The notes under the pieces were generated by a model. It ran no database searches, was not told the origin of the DNA, and saw nothing but the letters and a program-made list of their open reading frames with translations. A program made the position numbers and the translations under genes. A stretch of DNA of 64,000 nt from Pokkaliibacter plantistimulans (GTDB lineage Bacteria; Pseudomonadota; Gammaproteobacteria; Pseudomonadales; Balneatricaceae): the NCBI RefSeq assembly GCF_046844695.1, contig NZ_CP177354.1, positions 4,092,001 through 4,156,000 of the forward strand. The letters run 5' to 3'. Below are positions 24,613 through 32,612 of the stretch, piece after piece (the stretch's first letter is position 1; every line of letters begins with the position of its first letter).

Positions 24613-26012
24613 TGGTCTTCCTCCCCGTGTCCGCTTTCAGCCACGGCCAGCAGCAGGCTGACCCGCAGGCCGCTGGGCTGACAGTGACTCAACTGCAGCT
24701 GGCCATGATGGCGCTCGGCGATGGAGGCGACGATGGCCAGCCCCAGCCCGGAACCACAGGTATCCTGCCGCCCGGCCCGCTCGAACGGCCGTATCAGGCT
24801 GGCCGGGTCCGGCACCCCGACACCCGGCCCGTTGTCTTCAATGAACAGCTCCAGCTGCTGGTTCAGGCGACGCAGACCAAGGGTGATCACCGTTCCCGCC
24901 GGGGTATAGCGCAGCGCATTGTCGATCAGGTTGTTAATCAGCTCATGCAACGCCCACTCCTCACCACAGACCACAAAGGGGCCACTGCCGACAATCTCGA
25001 CGCCGATATCGTGGTCCCGCGCATCCTGCCGCTCCGCCCACTCCAGCACAGTGGTTTTCAGCAGCCGGTCGAGCGCAATACGGTCGGTATCGGCCAGATC
25101 GACCTGATGACGCAGCCGTGTCAGGTTGAGTAACTGGGTCGCCAGACGGCTGGTCCGGTCAGTTTCGTCCTGAATAGTCGTCAGTGCCTGTTGCCAGTCA
25201 CGCGGATCAGGGCTCTTGAGTGACAGCTCGGAAATACTGCGCAACCCGGCCAGCGGGGTTTTCAGCTGGTGCGAAGCATCGGCAATAAAGCGCAGCAGGC
25301 TGTCACGGTGCTGACGCTGACGGCCCAGCAGATGGTTGAGCGTGTCGGTCAGTTCATGCATTTCTTCCGGTACATCGACCAGCAGCGGCCGGGTATCCTC
25401 CAGCTCGCGCTCGCGCAACGCCGAGCGCAGCCGCCGCAGCGGCATCATCCAGGCGCGCATGGCGAAAATCAGGATCACACCGGCCATCAGCATGGTGGCC
25501 AGAATGCGGGTCAGCGTGCGTTCAATCAGCGTGCGGGCCAGCTCATCCCGGCCAATACAGGTGTGCGCCACCCACACCTGCACTGGCTCCTGTGTGTCCC
25601 ATCCGGCTGAGCTGACCTCCCGCCCATGCAGGCGAATGGTTTCTCCGTGGTAGGTGGCATCCACATACACCGGCGCCTTGCTGACCTCTCGTTTGAGTCT
25701 GGCCGTTACAGGCAGTTCGGCGTTACGGGTAATCAGCTGGCCGTCAGCACCGATCAGTTCATAAAACACCCGCTCCTGCCAGCGCGTGGCCAGCACTTCC
25801 AGTGCCGAAGCGGGGATTTCGATCAGCGGCATGCCGTCTGACCACTGCATGGCCTCGGCAATGGTCAGGCTGGCGGCCTCCAGCTGGCCATCCAGCGCCT
25901 GATCGGCAGAGCGGTGGGCACTGCTCCAGGCCTCGATCAGCATCAGGCCACCGAGCATCAGCATGATGGCCAGCCACCACAGTGCCAGACTGCGCTTGAG
26001 GGAGCGCATCAT
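24609..26012 (-). CDS. tctE: Sensor histidine kinase (TctE-like)
   Basis: 467 residues. An N-terminal membrane helix (about 11-28), a periplasmic TctE-type sensor domain (to about 160), a second helix (about 165-185), then HAMP. The HisKA box is FIADASHQLKTPLAGLRSIS. The HATPase core shows HELINNLIDNALRYTPAG, DNGPGVG and GSGLGLAIVASIAERHHG. It phosphorylates the regulator encoded immediately upstream (stop and start overlap). Predicted to respond to tricarboxylates. Confidence 0.92.
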   Translation of the reverse strand: MMRSLKRSLALWWLAIMLMLGGLMLIEAWSSAHRSADQALDGQLEAASLTIAEAMQWSDGMPLIEIPASALEVLATRWQERVFYELIGADGQLITRNAELPVTARLKREVSKAPVYVDATYHGETIRLHGREVSSAGWDTQEPVQVWVAHTCIGRDELARTLIERTLTRILATMLMAGVILIFAMRAWMMPLRRLRSALRERELEDTRPLLVDVPEEMHELTDTLNHLLGRQRQHRDSLLRFIADASHQLKTPLAGLRSISELSLKSPDPRDWQQALTTIQDETDRTSRLATQLLNLTRLRHQVDLADTDRIALDRLLKTTVLEWAERQDARDHDIGVEIVGSGPFVVCGEEWALHELINNLIDNALRYTPAGTVITLGLRRLNQQLELFIEDNGPGVGVPDPASLIRPFERAGRQDTCGSGLGLAIVASIAERHHGQLQLSHCQPSGLRVSLLLAVAESGHGEEDQ

Positions 26013-26681
26013 CTAGCCACGCGCCTCATCAAGACGGTAGCCGAGGCCACGAATGGTGCGGATTTCCACGCCACTGTCGGCCAGCCGCTTGCGCAGGCGG
26101 CTGACGTAGACCTCCAGCGCATTGGCTCCCACCGCCTCAAAGCCGAACAGACGTTGTTCCAGGGTTTCCCGCGGGACAATCCGCCCGGCGTGCAGCAGCA
26201 GGGATTCCAGCAGAGTGAGTTCGCGACGCGGCAGCTCGATTGGCAGCTCATCGACATAAGCGGTGGCGGATTCCACATCCACCCGGATGCGGCCAAAGCG
26301 CAGATGGTTGTCGAGGCGTTGCTGACTGCGGCGCAGCAGCGCACGCACCCGGGCCTCCAGCTCGACCAGTGAAAAGGGTTTGGTCAGGTAGTCATCAGCG
26401 CCCAGATCCAGCCCTTTGACCCGGTCTTCCAGACTGTCGCGCGCGGTCAGAATCAGCACCGGCGTGGCATTTTGCCCACGACGGATGAATTGCAGCACAC
26501 TGAGGCCGTCGCCATCGGGCAGGCCAAGATCCAGCAGCACCAGATCGAAATGCCCCATTTCCAGTGCGCGCAGCGCTTCACCTGCCGAGCTGAAGGCATC
26601 GACCACATGGCCATGCTGACGCAATGCGGTACCGACGGACTGGGCCAGTAGCGGATCATCTTCGATCAGAAGTAAATGCAC
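26013..26681 (-). CDS. tctD: OmpR-family response regulator (TctD-like)
   Basis: 222 residues from a GTG start (VHLLLIEDDPLL); the frame is open upstream to 26789 but family length and the EDD start support GTG. The receiver has the Asp in LVLLDLGLPDGDG and the Lys in LTKPFSLVELEARV. The winged-helix output domain ends ALEVYVSRLRKRLADSGVEI and RTIRGLGYRL. It is the first gene of a tctD-tctE-binding protein operon and is expected to control tctCBA, now separated from it by the IS110 element. Confidence 0.92.
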   Translation of the reverse strand: MHLLLIEDDPLLAQSVGTALRQHGHVVDAFSSAGEALRALEMGHFDLVLLDLGLPDGDGLSVLQFIRRGQNATPVLILTARDSLEDRVKGLDLGADDYLTKPFSLVELEARVRALLRRSQQRLDNHLRFGRIRVDVESATAYVDELPIELPRRELTLLESLLLHAGRIVPRETLEQRLFGFEAVGANALEVYVSRLRKRLADSGVEIRTIRGLGYRLDEARG

Positions 26682-26948
26682 TTTTTCAGGGACCTCTGGC
26701 CGGGTGAAAACAACTGAAACACCCCGCTCAACGTTATTGTTTTTACTGGTGGTGCCTGTACTGGCAACACCACTACGCCCACACCTCATCCCTGTTTACA
26801 GGCAGCGCCTATGGTGTCGCTTCCCTGTGGCGAGGTCAAACCAACACATTGATTCAGCCTGCTCCCTTATCACCCCTGCTTTACCCCCCGCCAAACTTCG
26901 GCTAGCTTGCGCTTTATACGCCCGCTTAGCAGTTAAAAGGCACCGGAT

Positions 26949-27554
26949 ATGGAAAACATCAGGCACTTCTCGCGCTGGCTCAGCCGTGCCATTGAACAGC
27001 GAGACCTCTACACCGAGCAGCATGGCGAACGGGTGGGAGAGCTGGCGATGGCCGTTGGCAAAGCCTGCGGCCTCAGTAGCCACGACCTGCAAATGCTCAA
27101 TCTGTCTGCCGCCCTGCACGACGTCGGCAAGATCGGTATTCCCGATCAGGTCTTGCTCAAGCCCGGCAAGCTGACTGAAGACGAATACGAACAGATGAAA
27201 CAGCACACGGCCAAGGGGGAATACATCATTCTGGGCTGTGCCGAGTACAGCGACGACATCGATGCGGTCAGACAGATCGCCTCGGCAGTGCGTCACCATC
27301 ATGAATACTTCAATGGCGAGGGCTATCCGGACCGGATCAGTGGCGAAGACATTCCCTATCTGTCTCGCATCGTCGGCATTGTGGACAGTTTTGATGCCAT
27401 GGCAACCCGCCGGGTCTATCAGAACCAGCGCCCTGTGCATCTGATCATGTCAGAGCTGGAGAAAGAGGCCGGCAGCAAGCACGACCCTTACATCCTGCGG
27501 GTGTTTTTCGAGATCCTGAACAAAGGGCATTTTCCTTTTACTCCCGTCGCCTGA
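26949..27554 (+). CDS. HD-GYP domain protein (putative cyclic-di-GMP phosphodiesterase)
   Basis: 201 residues made almost entirely of an HD-GYP domain: YTEQHGERVGELAMAVGKAC, ALHDVGKIGIPDQVLLKPGK, VRHHHEYFNGEGYPDRISGE, DIPYLSRIVGIVDSFDAMAT. The HD metal pair and GYP are intact. No sensory domain is attached. Predicted to hydrolyse cyclic-di-GMP. Divergent from tctD. Confidence 0.92.
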   Translation: MENIRHFSRWLSRAIEQRDLYTEQHGERVGELAMAVGKACGLSSHDLQMLNLSAALHDVGKIGIPDQVLLKPGKLTEDEYEQMKQHTAKGEYIILGCAEYSDDIDAVRQIASAVRHHHEYFNGEGYPDRISGEDIPYLSRIVGIVDSFDAMATRRVYQNQRPVHLIMSELEKEAGSKHDPYILRVFFEILNKGHFPFTPVA

Positions 27555-27713
27555 GCCGGTTGGCGGTTCTGATGGCAGAACAGACTTTGCAACGCGCCCA
27601 CCTGACACCATAGACATCACTCGCAAGGGGGCAACGCCTGCTCCAACCCTGCCCTGATCCTGCCGTCATAAACCCAATAACAGCCAGACGGCCCTGACTG
27701 GAAATGTTCTCTT

Positions 27714-28769
27714 ATGACTTCCCTTACCTCCATTTTGCATACCGAGCTGCCCATTATTCAGGCACCGATGGCGGGTGTTTCCACACCTGCGATGGCCGCT
27801 GCCGTCAGCAATGCCGGTGCTCTGGGTTCCATCGCCGTTGGTGCATCCAGTGTTGATAAGGCACAGGAAATGATTCGCCAGACACGGGCCCTCACCAGTA
27901 AACCCTTTAACGTCAATCTGTTCTGCCATCGACCTGCTGTCGCCGACAGCGAGCGGGAGGCCGCGTGGCTGCAGTTTCTGGCCCCTGTTTTTGCCGAGTT
28001 CGATGCCACACCCCCGGCCCAACTGCAGGAGATCTACACCAGTTTTGTCGCCGATCAGGCCATGCTGGCCATGTTGCTGGAGGAGCGCCCCGCTATCGTC
28101 AGCTTTCACTTCGGCTTGCCCGACAACGCCGCGATTCAGGCATTGAAGCAGGCGGGCATCATCCTGCTGGCCTGCGCCACGACGCTGGAAGAAGCCCGCC
28201 AGATTGAAGCGGCCGGGGTAGATATCGTCGTTGCTCAGGGGGTTGAGGCCGGTGGGCATCGTGGGGTGTTCACCCCGGAACAGGGTGACCACGGCCTTGG
28301 CACACTGGCACTGGTACGCCAGATTGTCAGCCAGACGCAGCTGCCGGTGGTCGCCGCAGGCGGCATCATGGACGGCCACGGCATCAAGGGCGCGCTGGCA
28401 CTGGGCGCTCAGGGTGTGCAGATGGGCACCGCCTTCGTACTCTGCCCCGAGTCGTCAGCCAATGCAGCATATCGCGCCGCCATGCAGAGTGATCTGGCCT
28501 ATCAGACCCGCATCACCAGTGCCATTTCCGGCCGCCCGGCGCGCGGCTTGCCCAATCGTTTCTATACCCTGGGTGAACAAAGCCCGGTTGCCCTGCCCGA
28601 CTACCCCAATGCGTACGATGCCGGTAAGGCTCTGCACGCGGCGGCCAGCGCTCAAGGCAGCGCTGACTTTGCTGCCCAGTGGGCCGGTCAGGGGGCACCG
28701 CTTGCACGTGCCCTTCCTGCCGCTGAGCTGGTGGCTATGCTGGCGCAGGAGGCTGCGTTAACGCGGTAG
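27714..28769 (+). CDS. Nitronate monooxygenase / 2-nitropropane dioxygenase family
   Basis: 351 residues, an FMN TIM barrel. IIQAPMAGVSTPAMAAAVSN is the N-terminal signature. QGVEAGGHRGVF contains the catalytic His, and LPVVAAGGIMDGHGIKGALA with LGAQGVQMGTAFVL is the phosphate-binding end. It oxidises nitronates such as propionate-3-nitronate. Followed by a 9-bp inverted repeat (28774-28810). Confidence 0.93.
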   Translation: MTSLTSILHTELPIIQAPMAGVSTPAMAAAVSNAGALGSIAVGASSVDKAQEMIRQTRALTSKPFNVNLFCHRPAVADSEREAAWLQFLAPVFAEFDATPPAQLQEIYTSFVADQAMLAMLLEERPAIVSFHFGLPDNAAIQALKQAGIILLACATTLEEARQIEAAGVDIVVAQGVEAGGHRGVFTPEQGDHGLGTLALVRQIVSQTQLPVVAAGGIMDGHGIKGALALGAQGVQMGTAFVLCPESSANAAYRAAMQSDLAYQTRITSAISGRPARGLPNRFYTLGEQSPVALPDYPNAYDAGKALHAAASAQGSADFAAQWAGQGAPLARALPAAELVAMLAQEAALTR

Positions 28770-28773
28770 CTCG

Positions 28774-28810
28774 TGCCCGGATACGGCTGAACCTGTCCAC
28801 GATCCGGGCA
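28774..28810. terminator. Bidirectional hairpin between convergent genes
   Basis: Arms TGCCCGGAT and ATCCGGGCA (9 bp) with a 19-nt loop between the nitronate monooxygenase and ABC permease stops. No T tract. Confidence 0.45.
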
Positions 28811-28828
28811 ACGGCCTTTAACAGCCTG

Positions 28829-29941
28829 TTAATCCAGCCGTTTGGAGAAGCGCAGACTGGCAACGGCCAGTCCCACCAGCGTAAAGCCCAGTAGCCAGAG
28901 CACGTCATAGCCTAAGTTGGCCACCTCGGCGCCACGCAGCACAATGGCCCGCGCCATCCGCATAAAGTGGGTCGCGGGCAGTATTTCCGAGATCCACTGC
29001 GCCACCTGAGGCATGCCTTCAAAGGGGAACATAAAGCCGGACAACAGGATCGACGGCAGCAGCACAAACACCGTCATCTGCATCGCCTGCAGCTGGGTTC
29101 TGGCGACGGTGGAAATCACCAGCCCCAGTGTCAGGCTGGCCAGAATGAACAGCAACGCGGCCAGCGCCAGCGAGTCCAGCCCGCCTCGAATGGGTACCGC
29201 AAACAGCCGGTGGCCGACGCCAAGAATGATCCCCACCTGCACAAAACCGACGATCACATAGGGCACAATCTTGCCCAGCATCAGCTCGAAAGGGCGAATT
29301 GGTGTGGTGATCAGAAACTCCATATTGCCCTGCTCACGTTCGCGCACGATGGCCACTGCGGTGAACAGCACCATGGTCATGGTCAGAATCACCCCCAGCA
29401 GCCCCGGCACAATATTCACTACCGAGCGCTGTTCGGGGTTGAAGTACTGCACCACTTCCAGCGTGGGTACGCCTTCGCTGTGCGGGTTACCCAGCACTTC
29501 GTCCATCGGCATCTTGCGCAGCCCCTTGATGGTGGAGGCCACCACGGTATCGGAGCCATCCACCAGCCACTGCGCCACCGGCTCGGTCATGTAATGACCT
29601 GAGGAATAGCGCACCAGCCGCTCACCAACATCCACGGGGATCACCAATGCTGCCTTGATCTGGCCATTGGTAATGGCCGTTTCCGCCTGATGCACATTGC
29701 TCAGCCGCTCGCTGAAATCCACCACCTGCGTGGCGGTGACCGCCTGAATCAACGCCCGGCTGTATGAGGAATCGCTCATGTCCACCACAGCTGCAGGCAG
29801 ATGGCGCACGTCGGTATTGATGGCGTAGCCAAACAGGATCAGCTGCACCAGCGGAATCATCACGATCATGGCAAAGGTCATGCGGTCACGGGACAGCTGG
29901 CGCAGCTCCTTGACGATCACCGCCAGCACTCTACTCCACAT
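28829..29941 (-). CDS. ABC-2 type efflux permease
   Basis: 370 residues from the ATG at 29941, which has GGGAGAG 6 bp upstream; the frame is open 57 bp further up inside the ATPase gene. One N-terminal helix (LILFGYAINTDVRHLPAAVV follows it), a large periplasmic domain, then five C-terminal helices. VREREQGNMEFLITTPIRPF is the ABC-2 coupling signature. Membrane component of the efflux operon; last gene, overlapping the ATPase gene. Only one permease is encoded, so it would act as a homodimer. Confidence 0.92.
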   Translation of the reverse strand: MWSRVLAVIVKELRQLSRDRMTFAMIVMIPLVQLILFGYAINTDVRHLPAAVVDMSDSSYSRALIQAVTATQVVDFSERLSNVHQAETAITNGQIKAALVIPVDVGERLVRYSSGHYMTEPVAQWLVDGSDTVVASTIKGLRKMPMDEVLGNPHSEGVPTLEVVQYFNPEQRSVVNIVPGLLGVILTMTMVLFTAVAIVREREQGNMEFLITTPIRPFELMLGKIVPYVIVGFVQVGIILGVGHRLFAVPIRGGLDSLALAALLFILASLTLGLVISTVARTQLQAMQMTVFVLLPSILLSGFMFPFEGMPQVAQWISEILPATHFMRMARAIVLRGAEVANLGYDVLWLLGFTLVGLAVASLRFSKRLD

Positions 29942-30878
29942 GGCTGCTCTCCCGTGGTGCAGGGTGTGCCCGTGCACCGGTACAGGTGACGAAGACATCT
30001 TCCAGACTGGGCCGCACCTCTTCCAGCGTCCGCCCTGCGATCAGCGGCTGCAGCCATTGCACCGGATCACCCTCATCGTCACGCACCAGCACCCGCAGGC
30101 GGCTGCCGATCTGCGCAGCCGACAGCACGGCGGGCTGCTGCGTCAGGCGCTGTTTGAGAGTACGCAGATCATCACCGCCCACTTCCACAACGCGCGCGCC
30201 CATCTGCGCCATCAGCTGTTTGGGCGAGCCGTCAGCACGTTTGATTCCACGCTCAAGGATGGCCAGACCATGGCAGCGTTCGGCCTCGTCCATGTAATGG
30301 GTCGATACCAGAATGGTGGTGCCCTGAGCGCAGAGGTCAAACAGCCGTTCCCAGAACTCGCGCCGGTTCTCCGGGTCAACTGCGGAGGTGGGTTCATCCA
30401 GAAACAGCAGTTCAGGCTGGTGCAAGGTGGCCGCAGCCAGTGCCAGCCGCTGTTTCTGCCCGCCGCTCATAGAGCCTGCCAGTTGCTTGTGCTGGCCGGT
30501 CAGGTCATAGAGCGTCAGCAGTTCGGCCACCCGCTCCCGCGCCTGACGCCTTGGTACACCATGAATCTGCGCGACAAAGTTCAGGTTTTCCGTCACCCGC
30601 AGGTTTTCATAGAGGGAGAACTTCTGGGTCATATAACCGATGCGACGACGCAGGCGTTCTTCATTGCCTGCCAGCGCCTCCCCCAGCACTCTGATAGTGC
30701 CTGCCGAGGGTGTCAGCAAACCGGTCAGCATGCGAATGGAGGTGGACTTGCCGCAGCCGTTGGGGCCGAGAAAGCCGTAGATGGAGCCTTTGGGGATGGC
30801 CAGATCAAGGCTGTCTACCGCTTTGTTGCTGCCAAACAGCCGTGTCATGCCCTGAGTTTCGACCGCCAGCTCAGTCAT
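29931..30878 (-). CDS. ABC transporter ATP-binding protein
   Basis: 315 residues from MTELAVETQG (30878), overlapping the HlyD stop. Walker A GPNGCGKST, the Q-loop in MTQKFSLYENL, the signature SMSGGQKQRL, Walker B LLFLDEPTSAVD and the H-loop STHYMDE are intact. A C-terminal DrrA-like extension follows. A single nucleotide-binding domain, unlike the tandem YbhF of E. coli. Confidence 0.95.
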   Translation of the reverse strand: MTELAVETQGMTRLFGSNKAVDSLDLAIPKGSIYGFLGPNGCGKSTSIRMLTGLLTPSAGTIRVLGEALAGNEERLRRRIGYMTQKFSLYENLRVTENLNFVAQIHGVPRRQARERVAELLTLYDLTGQHKQLAGSMSGGQKQRLALAAATLHQPELLFLDEPTSAVDPENRREFWERLFDLCAQGTTILVSTHYMDEAERCHGLAILERGIKRADGSPKQLMAQMGARVVEVGGDDLRTLKQRLTQQPAVLSAAQIGSRLRVLVRDDEGDPVQWLQPLIAGRTLEEVRPSLEDVFVTCTGARAHPAPRESSHVE

Positions 30879-31869
30879 GGGGCAGCTCCACTTCCACCGC
30901 CAGCCCGGTCGGCAGCTCACTGCCCTGCGGCAGATCAATGTCGGTCAAATACATCAGGCGGGCACGGTCGCGCTCGTTCAGCGCATAGAACGGGGTATAG
31001 GCAGGCTGGCTGCGGATGGTCCGCACCGTGCCCGTGACGCTCTGGGGAAAGCCTTCGGCATGGATGAGCACCTGAGTGCCGGATTTGACCCTGTGCAGAT
31101 CGCTGGCAGGCAGATACACCCGCACATAGGGGCGGTCCAGCGCCAGCAAACCAATCAGTTGCGTGCCTGCCGCCACCCGGTCACCCACCCGCCACGGCAG
31201 GTTATCGACCACCGCTGCCTGAGCGGCCACCAGCGTCAGATCAGACAGCGCTTTCTGCTCCTGCTCAAGGGCGGCACGGGCAGCATCCACTTCGGCACTG
31301 GCCTGCGCCAGCTGTTCACTGCGTGTGCCGTTGATCAGCTCACGCAGCTTTTCTTCAGCCTCTCGGGTCGCCGCAGTGGCCTTGTCACGATCAGCCCGCA
31401 CCTGATCAAGATCGGCCTGCGTAAGCACCTTTTGCCGGTACAGCTGCTGGGTGCGATCAAACCGGCGCTGCGCCTCGCGCCGGGTGGCTTCGTTGGCTGC
31501 CACCTGCGCCTGCGCCTGCGCCAGCTCTTCGCTGCGAGCGCCTTTGGTCAGCTCTGCCAGACTGGCTTCGACCTGTGCCAGCTGTGCCTGCCGTTGTGCC
31601 ACCCGGGCCTGCGCGGCACGGTCATCCAGTGTCAGCAGCACGGCACCGGCACTGACCTTGTCACCTTCATGCACATTGACCTGAGTAATCAGCTCGCCAG
31701 CAGGCGCTATCAACGTCAGGCGATCACGCTCGATGGTGCCATAGATGCCATCCTCCTCTTCGTTGCAGCCACTCAGCCCCATCACCAATGCCAGTAAAGC
31801 CAGCCCCGCCAGCACAGGCTGAGCCGAGACAACCAGAGCAGCACCGCTGCGTCGCCAGATAACCATCAT
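30871..31869 (-). CDS. HlyD-family periplasmic adaptor, lipid-anchored
   Basis: 332 residues. A signal with a lipobox (LVMGLSGC-NEE) indicates a lipoprotein. Barrel-sandwich halves are LIAPAGELITQVNVHEGDKV at the start and VVDNLPWRVGDRVAAGTQLI after it, separated by a long alpha hairpin (about 75-200) rich in Ala, Gln and Glu with two TKGARSEELAQAQ/ NGTRSEQLAQAS repeats. Resembles YbhG. It links the ABC pump to an outer membrane channel, probably the TolC homologue at 3.6 kb. Confidence 0.93.
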   Translation of the reverse strand: MMVIWRRSGAALVVSAQPVLAGLALLALVMGLSGCNEEEDGIYGTIERDRLTLIAPAGELITQVNVHEGDKVSAGAVLLTLDDRAAQARVAQRQAQLAQVEASLAELTKGARSEELAQAQAQVAANEATRREAQRRFDRTQQLYRQKVLTQADLDQVRADRDKATAATREAEEKLRELINGTRSEQLAQASAEVDAARAALEQEQKALSDLTLVAAQAAVVDNLPWRVGDRVAAGTQLIGLLALDRPYVRVYLPASDLHRVKSGTQVLIHAEGFPQSVTGTVRTIRSQPAYTPFYALNERDRARLMYLTDIDLPQGSELPTGLAVEVELPHD

Positions 31870-32510
31870 TGCCCCTCCTTTGTATCGTGGGCCAGCACCC
31901 CGTCACTGAGCACGGCCAGATGATGAGGAATCAGCCCCTGCAAGCCCTGCTGATCAAGGGTGACGCCCAGCTGGCTGACCAGCGCAGGAGGAGCAATCAG
32001 GGGGAACACCATCAGGCTGACAAAACTGAGACGGGCCAGCTGGGGGTCGATATCCGCGCGCAGCCTGCCCGACGCCACCAGCCCCTTCATCAGCCATTGC
32101 TGCGACAGGCGCAGTACGTCACTGAAGATCGACAGCAGAATATGATAGGGCTCACTGCCCTGATCTTCGTGCAGCACCCGCATCAGCAGTCGCGGCAGGC
32201 CGGGATTACTGCCGATGACGGTGTAATAGGTCTGCATCAGCTGGCTGAGATCAGCCGGTGCATCCTTACCGGCCAGCTGCTGAAACTGTGCCAGCATCGG
32301 CGCCATGGTTTCCCGCACCATCTGTTCAAACAGACCCGGCTTGCCGCCGAAGTAATAGCGGATCAATGCCGCATCCACCCCGGCATAGCGGGCCAGCTCA
32401 CGGGTAGAGACATTCTGATAGTGTTTGGCGGTGAACAGCTGCTGCGCGGCACTGATCAACCGCGCTCGGGCATCAGAATCCCCACGGGGACGACCGGGAT
32501 TCTCAGGCAT
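31866..32510 (-). CDS. TetR-family regulator of the efflux operon (CecR-like)
   Basis: 214 residues from MPENPGRPRG, with GGAG 7 bp upstream; an in-frame ATG at 32525 contains that site. The HTH includes STRELARYAGVDAALIRYYF. The gene order regulator-HlyD-ATPase-permease with four-base overlaps matches the CecR (YbiH)-YbhGFSR arrangement, so it very likely represses its own operon. A candidate operator is seen upstream. Confidence 0.92.
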   Translation of the reverse strand: MPENPGRPRGDSDARARLISAAQQLFTAKHYQNVSTRELARYAGVDAALIRYYFGGKPGLFEQMVRETMAPMLAQFQQLAGKDAPADLSQLMQTYYTVIGSNPGLPRLLMRVLHEDQGSEPYHILLSIFSDVLRLSQQWLMKGLVASGRLRADIDPQLARLSFVSLMVFPLIAPPALVSQLGVTLDQQGLQGLIPHHLAVLSDGVLAHDTKEGQ

Positions 32511-32528
32511 GGGACAACTCCGCATTAA

Positions 32529-32544
32529 TTCATCTACTGATGAA
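32529..32544 (-). promoter_or_regulatory. Candidate TetR operator
   Basis: A 6-4-6 inverted repeat (TTCATC, TACT, GATGAA) 19 bp upstream of the TetR start, embedded in an AT-rich promoter-like stretch. Its position fits autoregulation; the assignment is inferred. Confidence 0.4.
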
Positions 32545-32612
32545 GCAATGCTAGTTAATTCCGCGGCGATGAGTTAGGCGAATAATTCCTCACATTGACC
32601 GGGATCGTGGAA

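Noticed and set aside
29868..31797. Long plus-strand ORFs opposite the ABC/HlyD operon
   Set aside because: Antisense shadows of high-GC genes; low-complexity His/Gln/Arg products, no ribosome sites, and strong homology on the minus strand.
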